Assembly (NCBI GenBank): GCA_030655795.1
Contig: JAUSPJ010000274.1
Span: 1-7,142, forward strand
Origin: Fidelibacterota bacterium
GTDB lineage: Bacteria > Fidelibacterota > UBA2242
Length of the DNA stretch: 7,142 nucleotides
Direction of reading: 5' to 3'
Positions 1 to 6,221 of the stretch are shown here, in pieces. The notes under the pieces are model-generated. The model saw nothing but the letters and a program-made list of their open reading frames with translations. It did no database searches and had not been told where the DNA came from. Within the stretch, counting starts at the first letter, position 1. The number at the start of each line of letters is the position of its first letter. The translations under genes were made by a program, and so were the position numbers.

Positions 1-22
1 AGTTTCCGGTCAGTTTCCGGTC
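1..22. repeat. 11-bp tandem duplication, TTTCCGGT core
   Basis: The 11-bp unit agtttccggtc occurs twice with no gap at the very edge of the window, so further copies could lie to the left. The core TTTCCGGT is close to the TATCCGGT core of the duplication at 421-444. No function is known to me. Confidence 0.7.
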
Positions 23-119
23 TCTTCTGGTAATATTCGATAATTATGTGGCAATCTGATGGAATTTACACCAGTGTTAATTTTAGTGTGTTGTCGATGG
101 GGAAAAGGGTGTGGGCACT

Positions 120-136
120 ACTGGATTCAAACCAGT
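120..136. other. Hairpin resembling a tRNA T-arm
   Basis: A 5-bp stem (actgg/ccagt) encloses a 7-nt loop. Read on the minus strand the loop is TTTGAAT, similar to a tRNA T-loop (TTCRANN) but with T in place of the invariant C. No matching D-arm, anticodon arm or full acceptor stem surrounds it, so it is recorded only as a structure. Confidence 0.3.
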
Positions 137-205
137 TTATAATTGTATGTTTTCCATCCGTTGGTATCTTGCCCTTATTTGAAACCTGAAAGTGGGCTAA
201 AATGG

Positions 206-239
206 AAAAACACCCCATGAGGCTTTGATGGTGTATTTT
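206..239. other. AT-flanked hairpin, possible weak terminator
   Basis: Arms acacc (210-214) and ggtgt (230-234) face each other across 15 nt, and A- and T-rich flanks extend the pairing after one mismatch. On the minus strand the stem is followed by TTTTTCC, giving a weak terminator-like shape. No gene that would need it is visible, so its role is unclear. Confidence 0.25.
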
Positions 240-420
240 ACAATAACCGTTGTTCGGTCTCACTTGCTATAAAGTATCACATTTTGGGAACGATTAGAAA
301 CTATTAAAATGAATGAGTTTTTTGATCTCTTTTGGCAACTAGACTTATAATAACCGACTGCCACGGTGGCGGGAAACGGAAATTTCGGATATGACAAAGT
401 AATTCAGTTTACAAATTCCG

Positions 421-444
421 GTATCCGGTTCCGTATCCGGTTTC
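421..444. repeat. 12-bp tandem duplication, TATCCGGT core
   Basis: gtatccggttcc is followed directly by gtatccggtttc (11 of 12 bases identical). A further ttccggt overlaps its left edge at 416-422. The core matches the duplication at 1-22 in seven of eight bases. Confidence 0.65.
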
Positions 445-454
445 ATAACATAAA

Positions 455-474
455 ATTAAGTAATATTAAGTAAT
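455..474. repeat. 10-bp tandem duplication attaagtaat
   Basis: Two perfect adjacent copies of attaagtaat are followed by a partial third (att). This is simple AT-rich sequence close to the tRNA terminator and could be a replication-slippage product. Confidence 0.65.
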
Positions 475-504
475 ATTTAGAAAACTACCGGTTTTCCTAT
501 ATAA

Positions 505-531
505 CAAAAATCCCGCCGGTTCACGACGGGA
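505..531 (-). terminator. Intrinsic terminator of the tRNA-Phe gene
   Basis: On the minus strand, TCCCGTC (531-525), a 7-nt loop (524-518) and GGCGGGA (517-511) form a 7-bp GC-rich stem containing one T-G wobble, followed by TTTTTG. It begins 8 nt beyond the tRNA discriminator base. The wobble pair and the T-tract are favourable only on the minus strand, which fixes the orientation. Confidence 0.8.
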
Positions 532-539
532 AATTGGTG

Positions 540-612
540 TGGCGAGGGACGGAATTGAACCGCCGACACAGGGATTTTCAGTCCCCTGCTCTACCGACTG
601 AGCTACCTCGCC
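540..612 (-). tRNA. tRNA-Phe (anticodon GAA)
   Basis: The minus strand folds into a complete 73-nt cloverleaf. The acceptor stem is GGCGAGG/CCTCGCC, the D-arm GCTC/GAGC, the anticodon stem GGGGA/TCCCT with loop CTGAAAA (anticodon GAA, reading UUC and UUU), and the T-arm GGCGG/CCGTC with loop TTCAATT. The discriminator base is A. The bases after it read CACC rather than CCA, so the CCA end is not encoded and would have to be added by tRNA nucleotidyltransferase. A terminator follows directly, so the gene appears to be transcribed alone. Confidence 0.96.
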
Positions 613-629
613 ACTGTAAAAAGCGGTGT

Positions 630-657
630 AATTTAGGACATTCTGGACAAAAGCAAA
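630..657 (-). promoter_or_regulatory. Possible promoter of tRNA-Phe
   Basis: On the minus strand TTTG (657-654) is followed after 18 nt by TAAATT (635-630), which ends 17 nt before the mature tRNA 5' end. The spacing suits a promoter with a short 5' leader. The match to TAnnTTTG is only partial (TAAATTAC), so this is a placement by position as much as by sequence. Confidence 0.35.
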
Positions 658-673
658 AACTTTTTTTCTCCTC

Positions 674-704
674 TTGTCGCTGCTGTCAAAATCCTGTATA
701 TTTG
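674..704 (+). promoter_or_regulatory. Promoter of the M28/acylase operon, probably leaderless
   Basis: TTG at 674-676 and TATATTTG at 697-704 are separated by 20 nt. The second element matches the Bacteroidota -7 consensus TAnnTTTG in every fixed position. Read with the E. coli scheme, the same site is TTGTCG-17 nt-TATATT. Transcription would begin about 5-8 nt after the box, only a few bases before the ATG at 712. That agrees with the absence of any Shine-Dalgarno sequence there. Confidence 0.55.
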
Positions 705-711
705 TTTCACT

Positions 712-1863
712 ATGAAAGTGATGGAACTATTAAATCAACTCGCCGCACTACCCCACCGCGGTGCAACAACAGAAGAGGAAAAAAGAGCCGCCGATCTGCT
801 AAAACAGAATCTCACTGCCCAGAATATTCCATCTGAACTTGAATCCTTCAAAGCCAGCAGTTCCTATTCCTGGGAAGTCATTTTGTTTTCGGTAACAATG
901 ATCGCCGGACTGCTGATCAGTCCTTTTTTTTCAAAATTAGGGGCTGCCATCGTTCTGCTGGGATTCTGGAGCTATACCAGGCATTTCATGGGGCGATCGA
1001 CGATCTTTACACCGTTCATTCCTAAAAAGAAATCCCAGAATGTCGTCGCTCAAATTCCGGCGGATCGGGTGTTTGATAAAAATATCATCCTGATGGCCCA
1101 TTATGACAGCGCCCGGGCGTCTTCCGTGTTTGCCCCCAGCATGGTCAAAAATTTCCGGCAATCCTTTTTGCTGAACACCTACGTCGGATTCCTTTCAATA
1201 ATTTGGGCCTATCTGGGTGAATACTGGGGTTTATCACTCTGGTTCAGAATTATCTGTATCGGATTATCAATCGTTCATTTAGTCAATGTCATCATTCATA
1301 TTCATCGTGAAATATTTCATAAATTTGTTCCCGGAATCAATGATAATGCTTCCGGTGTTGCTGCGATCTTTGCCGTTATCGGCGAATTGCAAAAACAGCC
1401 CCTGAAAAACAGTAATGTCTGGGTTGTATTCACCGCCTGCGAAGAGGCCGGAATTCAGGGCGCCAAAGCCTTTTACCATCAGCATTGGCCCGATTTGCCT
1501 GTGGACAATACCACTGTCATTAATCTTGATAACATAGGTTCCGGCAATCTGCACTATGTCACCGGCGAAGGCATGTTATTATATTATAATTTCGAAGAGA
1601 GCATCGTCCGCGCCTGTGAAGAGCTGACAAAGCAACCCAAATTTGCCGACATACGACCGCTGGAATACCGCAGAGCCTACTTCGACACACTGGTTTTTAC
1701 CCAGCACGGCTACCCCTGTACTACCCTGATCGCCCTTGACGACGAGGGCATCATCCCCAACTGGCATTGGTACACCGATACAATCGATAATATAGATGAA
1801 AAAGCAATTGACCATGCGGCGGACTATACAATTGATCTGATCCGATTACTCGACCGTAAATAA
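712..1863 (+). CDS. Membrane-embedded M28 family zinc metallopeptidase
   Basis: This 383-residue protein belongs to the M28 (aminopeptidase Y / glutamate carboxypeptidase-like) co-catalytic zinc peptidases. All expected metal and catalytic positions are visible: His130 and Asp132 in MAHYDS, Asp211 in GINDNASG, Glu244-Glu245 in TACEEAG, Asp273 in NLDNIG, and His352 in the closing HxxxD motif (HWYTD). No signal peptide is seen. Instead there are two hydrophobic hairpins, about residues 54-70 plus 75-88 and about 152-168 plus 174-197. The second pair sits inside the catalytic domain, between the HxD and NDN motifs. An N-terminal helix (17-37) resembles the start of many M28 domains. Positive residues outside the short hairpin turns suggest that the catalytic parts face the cytoplasm (inference). 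The ATG at 712 was chosen because the promoter abuts it; the ATG at 721 is the alternative. The substrate cannot be told from the sequence. Confidence 0.88.
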   Translation: MKVMELLNQLAALPHRGATTEEEKRAADLLKQNLTAQNIPSELESFKASSSYSWEVILFSVTMIAGLLISPFFSKLGAAIVLLGFWSYTRHFMGRSTIFTPFIPKKKSQNVVAQIPADRVFDKNIILMAHYDSARASSVFAPSMVKNFRQSFLLNTYVGFLSIIWAYLGEYWGLSLWFRIICIGLSIVHLVNVIIHIHREIFHKFVPGINDNASGVAAIFAVIGELQKQPLKNSNVWVVFTACEEAGIQGAKAFYHQHWPDLPVDNTTVINLDNIGSGNLHYVTGEGMLLYYNFEESIVRACEELTKQPKFADIRPLEYRRAYFDTLVFTQHGYPCTTLIALDDEGIIPNWHWYTDTIDNIDEKAIDHAADYTIDLIRLLDRK

Positions 1864-1865
1864 AA

Positions 1866-4082
1866 ATGAATCGGAATTTACGACATTTTGCGATACTGAT
1901 CATTGTCCTGATTGTGTCCATTATCGGCGGAATAGTTATTTATTTTCAGGAGGCCAGACTGCCCCAGAGCGGCACTTTGACTCATCCGCAAACCAGCCAA
2001 CCGGCAGAAGTGATCATCGATAAAGACGGATACTTCCATCTCTATGCTCACAACAGTAATGATCTATACAAAACACTTGGGTATATGCATGCGGCCAGGT
2101 ATCTGGTCAAAATGGATCTATTCTTACGTGCCGCAAATGGAACACTCAGTGAGGTATTCGGAGCTGAGTATGTTGATATTGATGTTCTTTCCCGGACCAT
2201 TGGTTTTAGCAGTTTAGCATCGGATTTCATTAACCGGATCGATCCCCTCGTCTTTCAGATCTTAAGCGCATACTGCAACGGGATCAACACGTATATAGAC
2301 CGACATACATATCACCTGCCCCGGGATTTTAAAATCCGGCGATACTCACCTTCACACTGGAAACCGGAAGACTGTCTGGCAATTCAACGCCTGCTGGCCT
2401 GGTCGCTTTCTGATCAACTGATAAAAAAAATAGTGTTTTATAAACTTCTCGAAATATATGGACCCGAAAAAATTCTGGAGGGTTTTCCGGCTGTTGACAA
2501 TTTACCTCCCGGCTCTTTTCCGGTTCACAATACTCAATTATTTACGGACCTTAATCATTTGGTCGATAGCCATTTACAATTACTGGATCTATTGAAAATA
2601 ACAGTCGATAACCTGGAAAACAGCTGGGTTCTGTCTGCTGGCCGCACGATTGACAATATCTCTGCCTTGGGGGGTGAATTACCCGGCTTTCTGAATGATT
2701 ACCATGACATTGTTGAATTGACCGCGCCCGGTATCAGTGTCAGCGGTCTGACCATTCCGGGAATCCCCTTCGTACTGTTTGGCTGCAATTCCACTGTTGC
2801 CTGGAATCTTATCCCGGAAGGGAATCTTCGATCAATCCGTCCGGTAGATAATCTTGAATTTATTCTGAATCCTGCCTCTGAGAATAGCAATCAATACAGA
2901 TTTAAAAATCAATGGTCTGATTTTATCATCAGACAGGAACGGATTGCTATCCGTAACAAAACGGATACGACCATAACCGTCCGGGAAACCATGTTAGGCC
3001 CCGTTGTTTGCCCGATGACCGAAAACCGGCACAATCAGTATGCCATTTCTGTACAGTGGAAAGGGTTTCAATTTTCAGATGATCTGAAAAGTTACTTACA
3101 ACTGTATTCGGCAAATAACTGGGAAACCTTTAAAGAAGCTGTCCGTCTGCACGTTATTCCAGCTGCGGAAGTAGATTATCTGGATATTAACGGCAATATT
3201 GGAACCGCTCAGTATGTATCTGATTTGGAGATAGACAAAAGCACCGAACGTCTGCCAACCCTGTCCCGGCTTTTCGAGCCTGATTATATCGCTCCCATTC
3301 ATTATCTCTTTCGCAACCTGAATCCTCAAACAGGATATATCCGGCATCATCGCATGTTCTCGAAATTCGTCCAGGATTCCATGATTTGTAATGATATTTT
3401 TGATAGTGATTCCCGGCTGTCTTTTCAGGACATCCTCGACCACAACACTGACCGTCAGGCAGAATTGTTGTTACCACTTGTTTTTGAAATTATTTCAATC
3501 AATGACCTGAGCAATCCCATTCATCGCCGGGCTTTTGAAATTCTAAGCCAATGGAACTGCCGGACACGCGATTTGAGTCCGGCCTTGAGCATTTTCAACA
3601 CTCTGTTGAATAAGCTCTGCGAACAGATATTTAAAGACGAAATGGATTTGACCGATCCGCAGTTGTATTCACAGTTTAAACGCCTACGCGACGAATCGTT
3701 TCTGAATATCCTGCAGCTCTTGCGACAGGGTGAATCATCATGGTTTGACGATATCCGGACAAGCGGTATTGTTGAGAGACGAAAAACCGTTGTTTTAAGC
3801 GCTTTCACAGAGACCGTCGATTTTCTTGCAGAACAGTATTCTCCGAATATATCCCAATGGGCGCCGGAAAACATCCTGCCTCAAGATCAGATTGATCGGA
3901 CGAGTTTTCTGCTGGCTCTGACTCCTTATCCCCTCATATATGAATCCTCGGTCAGGCTTCACCGTTCACGCCGGCTGGGTCGTGAGCGTATAATTGCACA
4001 CCGCAAAAGCCGGTTGCAATCATATAACCGATATGCATTAATTCAGGAAGCTGCCCGGATTATTACTGTTCTGCCTGAATAA
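1866..4082 (+). CDS. Penicillin acylase family protein, probable pseudoenzyme
   Basis: The 738-residue protein has a basic N-tip and one membrane segment (9-27), which should anchor a large domain outside the cytoplasm. The fold signature of penicillin acylase (Ntn-hydrolase, PF01804 type) is clear: an alpha-chain start DGYFHLYAHNSNDLYKTLGY (54-73), GTLSEVFG (92-99), ENSWVLSAGRT (251-261), PGIPFVLFGCN (298-308) with VAW (311-313), DINGNIG (440-446) and NPQTGYI (486-492). These motifs align with E. coli penicillin G acylase, but the key residues differ. Glu251 (codon GAA) stands where the N-terminal nucleophile Ser should be, with Leu rather than Gly before it. Arg496 stands where catalytic Asn B241 should be. 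The chain also ends early, without the usual C-terminal GxSG-type region. Autoprocessing and amide hydrolysis are therefore unlikely. It starts 2 bp after the M28 stop without a ribosome site, so the two are probably translationally coupled. A non-catalytic binding or scaffolding role is inference. Confidence 0.85.
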   Translation: MNRNLRHFAILIIVLIVSIIGGIVIYFQEARLPQSGTLTHPQTSQPAEVIIDKDGYFHLYAHNSNDLYKTLGYMHAARYLVKMDLFLRAANGTLSEVFGAEYVDIDVLSRTIGFSSLASDFINRIDPLVFQILSAYCNGINTYIDRHTYHLPRDFKIRRYSPSHWKPEDCLAIQRLLAWSLSDQLIKKIVFYKLLEIYGPEKILEGFPAVDNLPPGSFPVHNTQLFTDLNHLVDSHLQLLDLLKITVDNLENSWVLSAGRTIDNISALGGELPGFLNDYHDIVELTAPGISVSGLTIPGIPFVLFGCNSTVAWNLIPEGNLRSIRPVDNLEFILNPASENSNQYRFKNQWSDFIIRQERIAIRNKTDTTITVRETMLGPVVCPMTENRHNQYAISVQWKGFQFSDDLKSYLQLYSANNWETFKEAVRLHVIPAAEVDYLDINGNIGTAQYVSDLEIDKSTERLPTLSRLFEPDYIAPIHYLFRNLNPQTGYIRHHRMFSKFVQDSMICNDIFDSDSRLSFQDILDHNTDRQAELLLPLVFEIISINDLSNPIHRRAFEILSQWNCRTRDLSPALSIFNTLLNKLCEQIFKDEMDLTDPQLYSQFKRLRDESFLNILQLLRQGESSWFDDIRTSGIVERRKTVVLSAFTETVDFLAEQYSPNISQWAPENILPQDQIDRTSFLLALTPYPLIYESSVRLHRSRRLGRERIIAHRKSRLQSYNRYALIQEAARIITVLPE

Positions 4083-4094
4083 TTTCGCTATTCA
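4076..4094. other. Inverted repeat spanning both convergent stop codons
   Basis: TGAATA (4076-4081) and TATTCA (4089-4094) form a 6-bp stem with a 7-nt loop. The stop codons of the plus-strand acylase-like gene (4080-4082) and of the minus-strand 93-residue gene (4090-4088) both lie inside it. CTG/CAG (4071-4073, 4097-4099) can extend it after a 2x2 mismatch. No T-tract follows on either strand, so it is at best a weak bidirectional terminator. Confidence 0.35.
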
Positions 4095-4369
4095 AACAGG
4101 GTCATCTTTTCATCAATCAGTTCCCGCAGGACCGGCAGTATAAAGACATTTGATAAATTCAGACGGCTGACAACATCCGCCATAAAATCAACCTGCATAT
4201 CCAGTGTTGTATAATCGTTGATTACGACTTTTTTTTCTCGTTCAATCAGGCAGGTTCCCTCTTTAAAATCGCCTTTTCCGTACACAATTGTATAGCCGAT
4301 TTTATCCAGAAGCGCCTCTAATTCCACCTTCAGACTGATTAGCTTTTTTTGTGAATATTTGCTCAGCAT
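4088..4369 (-). CDS. Small conserved protein of unknown function, FCB type
   Basis: This 93-residue soluble protein has no signal peptide or membrane segment. An N-terminal helix (5-22) is followed by IGYTIVYGKGDFKEGTCLIE (24-43), a beta-rich stretch KKVVIND (46-52) and a helical C-terminal half. From memory, the order 'LGY-x-V-x-Y-x-KG-x-F-x-G-x-C ... VVIN' matches a family of roughly 90-100 residue proteins common in Bacteroidota and relatives and annotated only as hypothetical. I could not run a search. The single Cys40 lies in the conserved block. The start is 3 bp after the manC stop with no Shine-Dalgarno, so translation is probably coupled to manC. It is the last gene of the minus-strand cluster. 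Confidence 0.75.
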   Translation of the reverse strand: MLSKYSQKKLISLKVELEALLDKIGYTIVYGKGDFKEGTCLIEREKKVVINDYTTLDMQVDFMADVVSRLNLSNVFILPVLRELIDEKMTLFE

Positions 4370-4372
4370 TGC

Positions 4373-5440
4373 TTATAAATGATCTGTAAAATTGTTGCGT
4401 TCCAGTAAATCAACCAGATCTTTTACCCGTTCTGTATCATTGCGGTTTACAATCAGGGTGGAATTTTTTGACTGAATAATAATCAAATCTTTCACTCCAA
4501 TGGTGGAAATCAGGTTTTTCCGCGAATATATATATGAGTTTTCAGTGTCAATCGGAACCACCGCCCCAATGATCACATTACCGTTTTTATCTTTCTTTTT
4601 TATCTCATAAACAGCATCCCAGCTGCCCACATCGCTCCAGTCAAAAGAACCACGCACAACATACACGTTTTTAGCTTTTTCCATCACACCATAATCAATC
4701 GAATCGCTGTGTATTGTCGCCCACTGCTTTTTCAATACGCTCTGATATTGAGGCGTGTCAACAGCGCCGCCAATATTCTGAAGACTTTCGTACATCTCCG
4801 GCAGAAATAGTTTCATGGCGTTTAAAATGTTCTCCGCTTTCCAGATGAACATGCCGCTGTTCCATAAAAATTCACCGCTTTCTAAAAAACGCTGGGCAGT
4901 CGCCAGATTTGGTTTTTCGGCAAAGGTTTTTACTTTATAAATAGAATCTTTATAAACCACATCTTTTTTGCTGTATTGAACGTAGCCGTATCCGGTTGCC
5001 GGGCGGGTCGGAGTAATTCCAAACGTAATCAGGGCAACGTGATCGCGGGCAAACTTGACTCCAGTATCAACCGCTTTATTAAACGCCTTTGTATCCACGA
5101 TCAGGTGATCTGCCGGAAAGATGCCCATGACAGCAGTGGGGTCTTTTTGGATGATCGTAGTGGCAGCAAGCCCGATACAGGGGGCCGTATTTTTACCGCT
5201 TGGTTCTGCGATCAGGTTTCGCTCCGGCAATTCCGGCAGCTCATGAAAAATCCGCTCTGCCAGATTCTGTCCGGCCACCACATAAATCTTTTTCTCTTCG
5301 GTTATCTTTTTCATGCGCTCATAGGTCAGTCGAAGCATCGACTGATCGGAAACGATATCGAGTAACTGTTTCGGACGGTCTTTACGGCTGCGCGGCCAGA
5401 ACCGCTTGCCAACCCCTCCCGCCATAATTACTGCATACAT
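4373..5440 (-). CDS. manC: Mannose-1-phosphate guanylyltransferase (GDP-mannose synthesis)
   Basis: The enzyme joins mannose-1-phosphate and GTP into GDP-mannose and pyrophosphate in the cytoplasm, supplying mannose or fucose for surface glycans. The 355-residue protein shows the nucleotidyltransferase signature MAGGVGKRFWPRSR...PKQ (6-25). It also has EPSGKNTAPCIGLAA (79-93), FPADH (108-112) with its metal-binding Asp111, TGYGYVQ (149-155), TFAEKPN (172-178), FLWNSGMFIW (191-200) and FDWSDVGSWDA (266-276). These are typical of monofunctional GDP-mannose pyrophosphorylases. The C-terminal cupin domain (phosphomannose isomerase) of the bifunctional ManC/AlgA type (about 470-480 residues) is absent, so mannose-6-phosphate must come from another gene. 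It is the only minus-strand gene with a good ribosome site (GAGGTG). It lies 18 bp after dapF and 3 bp before the 93-residue gene. No glycosyltransferase or other sugar-nucleotide gene is in the window. Confidence 0.93.
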   Translation of the reverse strand: MYAVIMAGGVGKRFWPRSRKDRPKQLLDIVSDQSMLRLTYERMKKITEEKKIYVVAGQNLAERIFHELPELPERNLIAEPSGKNTAPCIGLAATTIIQKDPTAVMGIFPADHLIVDTKAFNKAVDTGVKFARDHVALITFGITPTRPATGYGYVQYSKKDVVYKDSIYKVKTFAEKPNLATAQRFLESGEFLWNSGMFIWKAENILNAMKLFLPEMYESLQNIGGAVDTPQYQSVLKKQWATIHSDSIDYGVMEKAKNVYVVRGSFDWSDVGSWDAVYEIKKKDKNGNVIIGAVVPIDTENSYIYSRKNLISTIGVKDLIIIQSKNSTLIVNRNDTERVKDLVDLLERNNFTDHL

Positions 5441-5445
5441 ACGTT

Positions 5446-5451
5446 CACCTC
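5446..5451 (-). promoter_or_regulatory. manC: Shine-Dalgarno site of manC
   Basis: On the minus strand GAGGTG lies 5 nt before the manC ATG (5440-5438). It supports that start and stands out because none of the other intact genes in the window has a well-placed Shine-Dalgarno sequence. Confidence 0.7.
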
Positions 5452-5458
5452 GTTTCTA

Positions 5459-6220
5459 TTAAATTAAAAGATTTCCTTCATAGACTTTCCGCACCGGGCC
5501 GGTCAGCCAGAGCTTGTCCATATTCTTGTCAATACTCAAATCACCACCCCTGGCTTGAAGTTTAATAGGAAACGGATCACCGGATATACGGTTAATTGTC
5601 ACCGCCGCTGCCGTTGCCCCCGTCCCGCAGGCAAGGGTTTCATCTTCCACACCACGCTCATAAGTTCGAATTTTCCAGTTGCTCTCGCCAATTTTCTCAA
5701 TATAATTAATATTGGCGTTGTACTGTTTTCGCAATTTCGGCGATTCGGCATAAATGTCCAGATCGCTGATATTTTCTGAAAAACGAATCATGTGGGGAAC
5801 ACCTGTATCCACCAGATAAACGGTTTCGGAACCGATATCGGCGCTCTGAAAATTTCCGGGTTGATTAATCGTCAGGGACACCTTACCGTTTTGAATGTGC
5901 CCCAGATGGAGGCCGTCGGACGCCAGAAACCGATACTGCTCTTTTCGGCAGATAGCGCTTTCATAAACAAAATACAGGGATGCGCGACTACCGTTCCCGC
6001 ACATCACCGGCCCGCTGCCGTCAGCATTATAATATCCCATAAAAAAATCAACATCCGGATGACTTTCAATTAATATAATTCCATCGGCCCCGATACCGAG
6101 CCGCCGGTCGGTCAGACGAATCGCTACATCCGGCAGTTTTTCCGAAAAAAATGGGGTCCGGTAATCTATTATGATAAAATCGTTACCAGCCGCTTCAACT
6201 TTCCAAAATTGTATTTCCAT
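5459..6220 (-). CDS. dapF: Diaminopimelate epimerase
   Basis: DapF interconverts LL- and meso-2,6-diaminopimelate without a cofactor, supplying meso-DAP for peptidoglycan and lysine. The 253-residue protein has both catalytic cysteines: Cys74 in MCGNGSRA and Cys198 in LACGTGA. Other family marks are AAGNDF (10-15), RRLGIGADG (39-47), YYNADGS (63-69), TGVPH (139-143), NINY (170-173) and YERGVEDET (187-195). The ERGVEDET form, with two residues (ED) where E. coli-type enzymes have one Gly, is one I associate with Bacteroidota-like bacteria. It is slightly shorter than the E. coli enzyme (274). I chose the ATG at 6220 over the in-frame ATG at 6268: MEIQFWKVEAAGNDF matches the family N-terminus, and 6220 begins 1 bp after the upstream stop, whereas 6268 adds 16 arginine-rich residues and overlaps that gene by 47 bp. 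Translational coupling is likely. Confidence 0.95.
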   Translation of the reverse strand: MEIQFWKVEAAGNDFIIIDYRTPFFSEKLPDVAIRLTDRRLGIGADGIILIESHPDVDFFMGYYNADGSGPVMCGNGSRASLYFVYESAICRKEQYRFLASDGLHLGHIQNGKVSLTINQPGNFQSADIGSETVYLVDTGVPHMIRFSENISDLDIYAESPKLRKQYNANINYIEKIGESNWKIRTYERGVEDETLACGTGATAAAVTINRISGDPFPIKLQARGGDLSIDKNMDKLWLTGPVRKVYEGNLLI

Positions 6221-6221
6221 A

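Larger units (their letters stand above)
1..504. other. Gene-free stretch with short tandem duplications
   Basis: I find no convincing gene here. The longest reading frame is a GTG-started 65-codon frame on the minus strand (66-263). It has no ribosome site and no recognisable motif, and it is crossed by two hairpins. What the region does hold is three separate two-copy tandem duplications (1-22, 421-444, 455-474), a T-arm-like hairpin (120-136) and an AT-flanked hairpin (206-239). It lies downstream of the 3' end of a tRNA gene, a common site for integrating elements. However, no copy of the tRNA 3' end, integrase or transposase is visible within the window. It may be plain intergenic DNA or the decayed edge of an element lying further left. 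Confidence 0.6.

Noticed and set aside
109..174. Degenerate tRNA on the minus strand (T-arm-like hairpin plus GGGC/GCCC ends)
   Set aside because: The span is about ten bases too short, only 4 bp of acceptor stem pair, and there are no D- or anticodon arms.
66..263. Minus-strand 65-codon frame with GTG start
   Set aside because: It has no ribosome site, no promoter, no recognisable motif, and two hairpins run through it. It could be a chance frame or a remnant, but nothing supports a gene.
309..350. Plus-strand 13-codon frame starting ATG, reading MNEFFDLFWQLDL
   Set aside because: It is too short to judge and has no Shine-Dalgarno sequence or convincing promoter; chance in AT-rich DNA is the simplest explanation.
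1..474. CRISPR array or satellite from the short repeats
   Set aside because: Units are 10-12 bp, only two copies each, without spacers, and no cas genes are present.
505..612. Integration (att) site at the tRNA-Phe 3' end
   Set aside because: No second copy of the tRNA 3' end and no integrase are visible in the window; the terminator right behind the tRNA looks native.
534..836. 100-codon plus-strand frame across the tRNA and the start of the peptidase gene
   Set aside because: It runs antisense through the tRNA and out of frame into the M28 gene; it is a shadow frame.
4976..5427. Plus-strand frames of 129 and 75 codons opposite manC
   Set aside because: They are antisense shadows of a strongly supported gene, with no ribosome site or recognisable motif.
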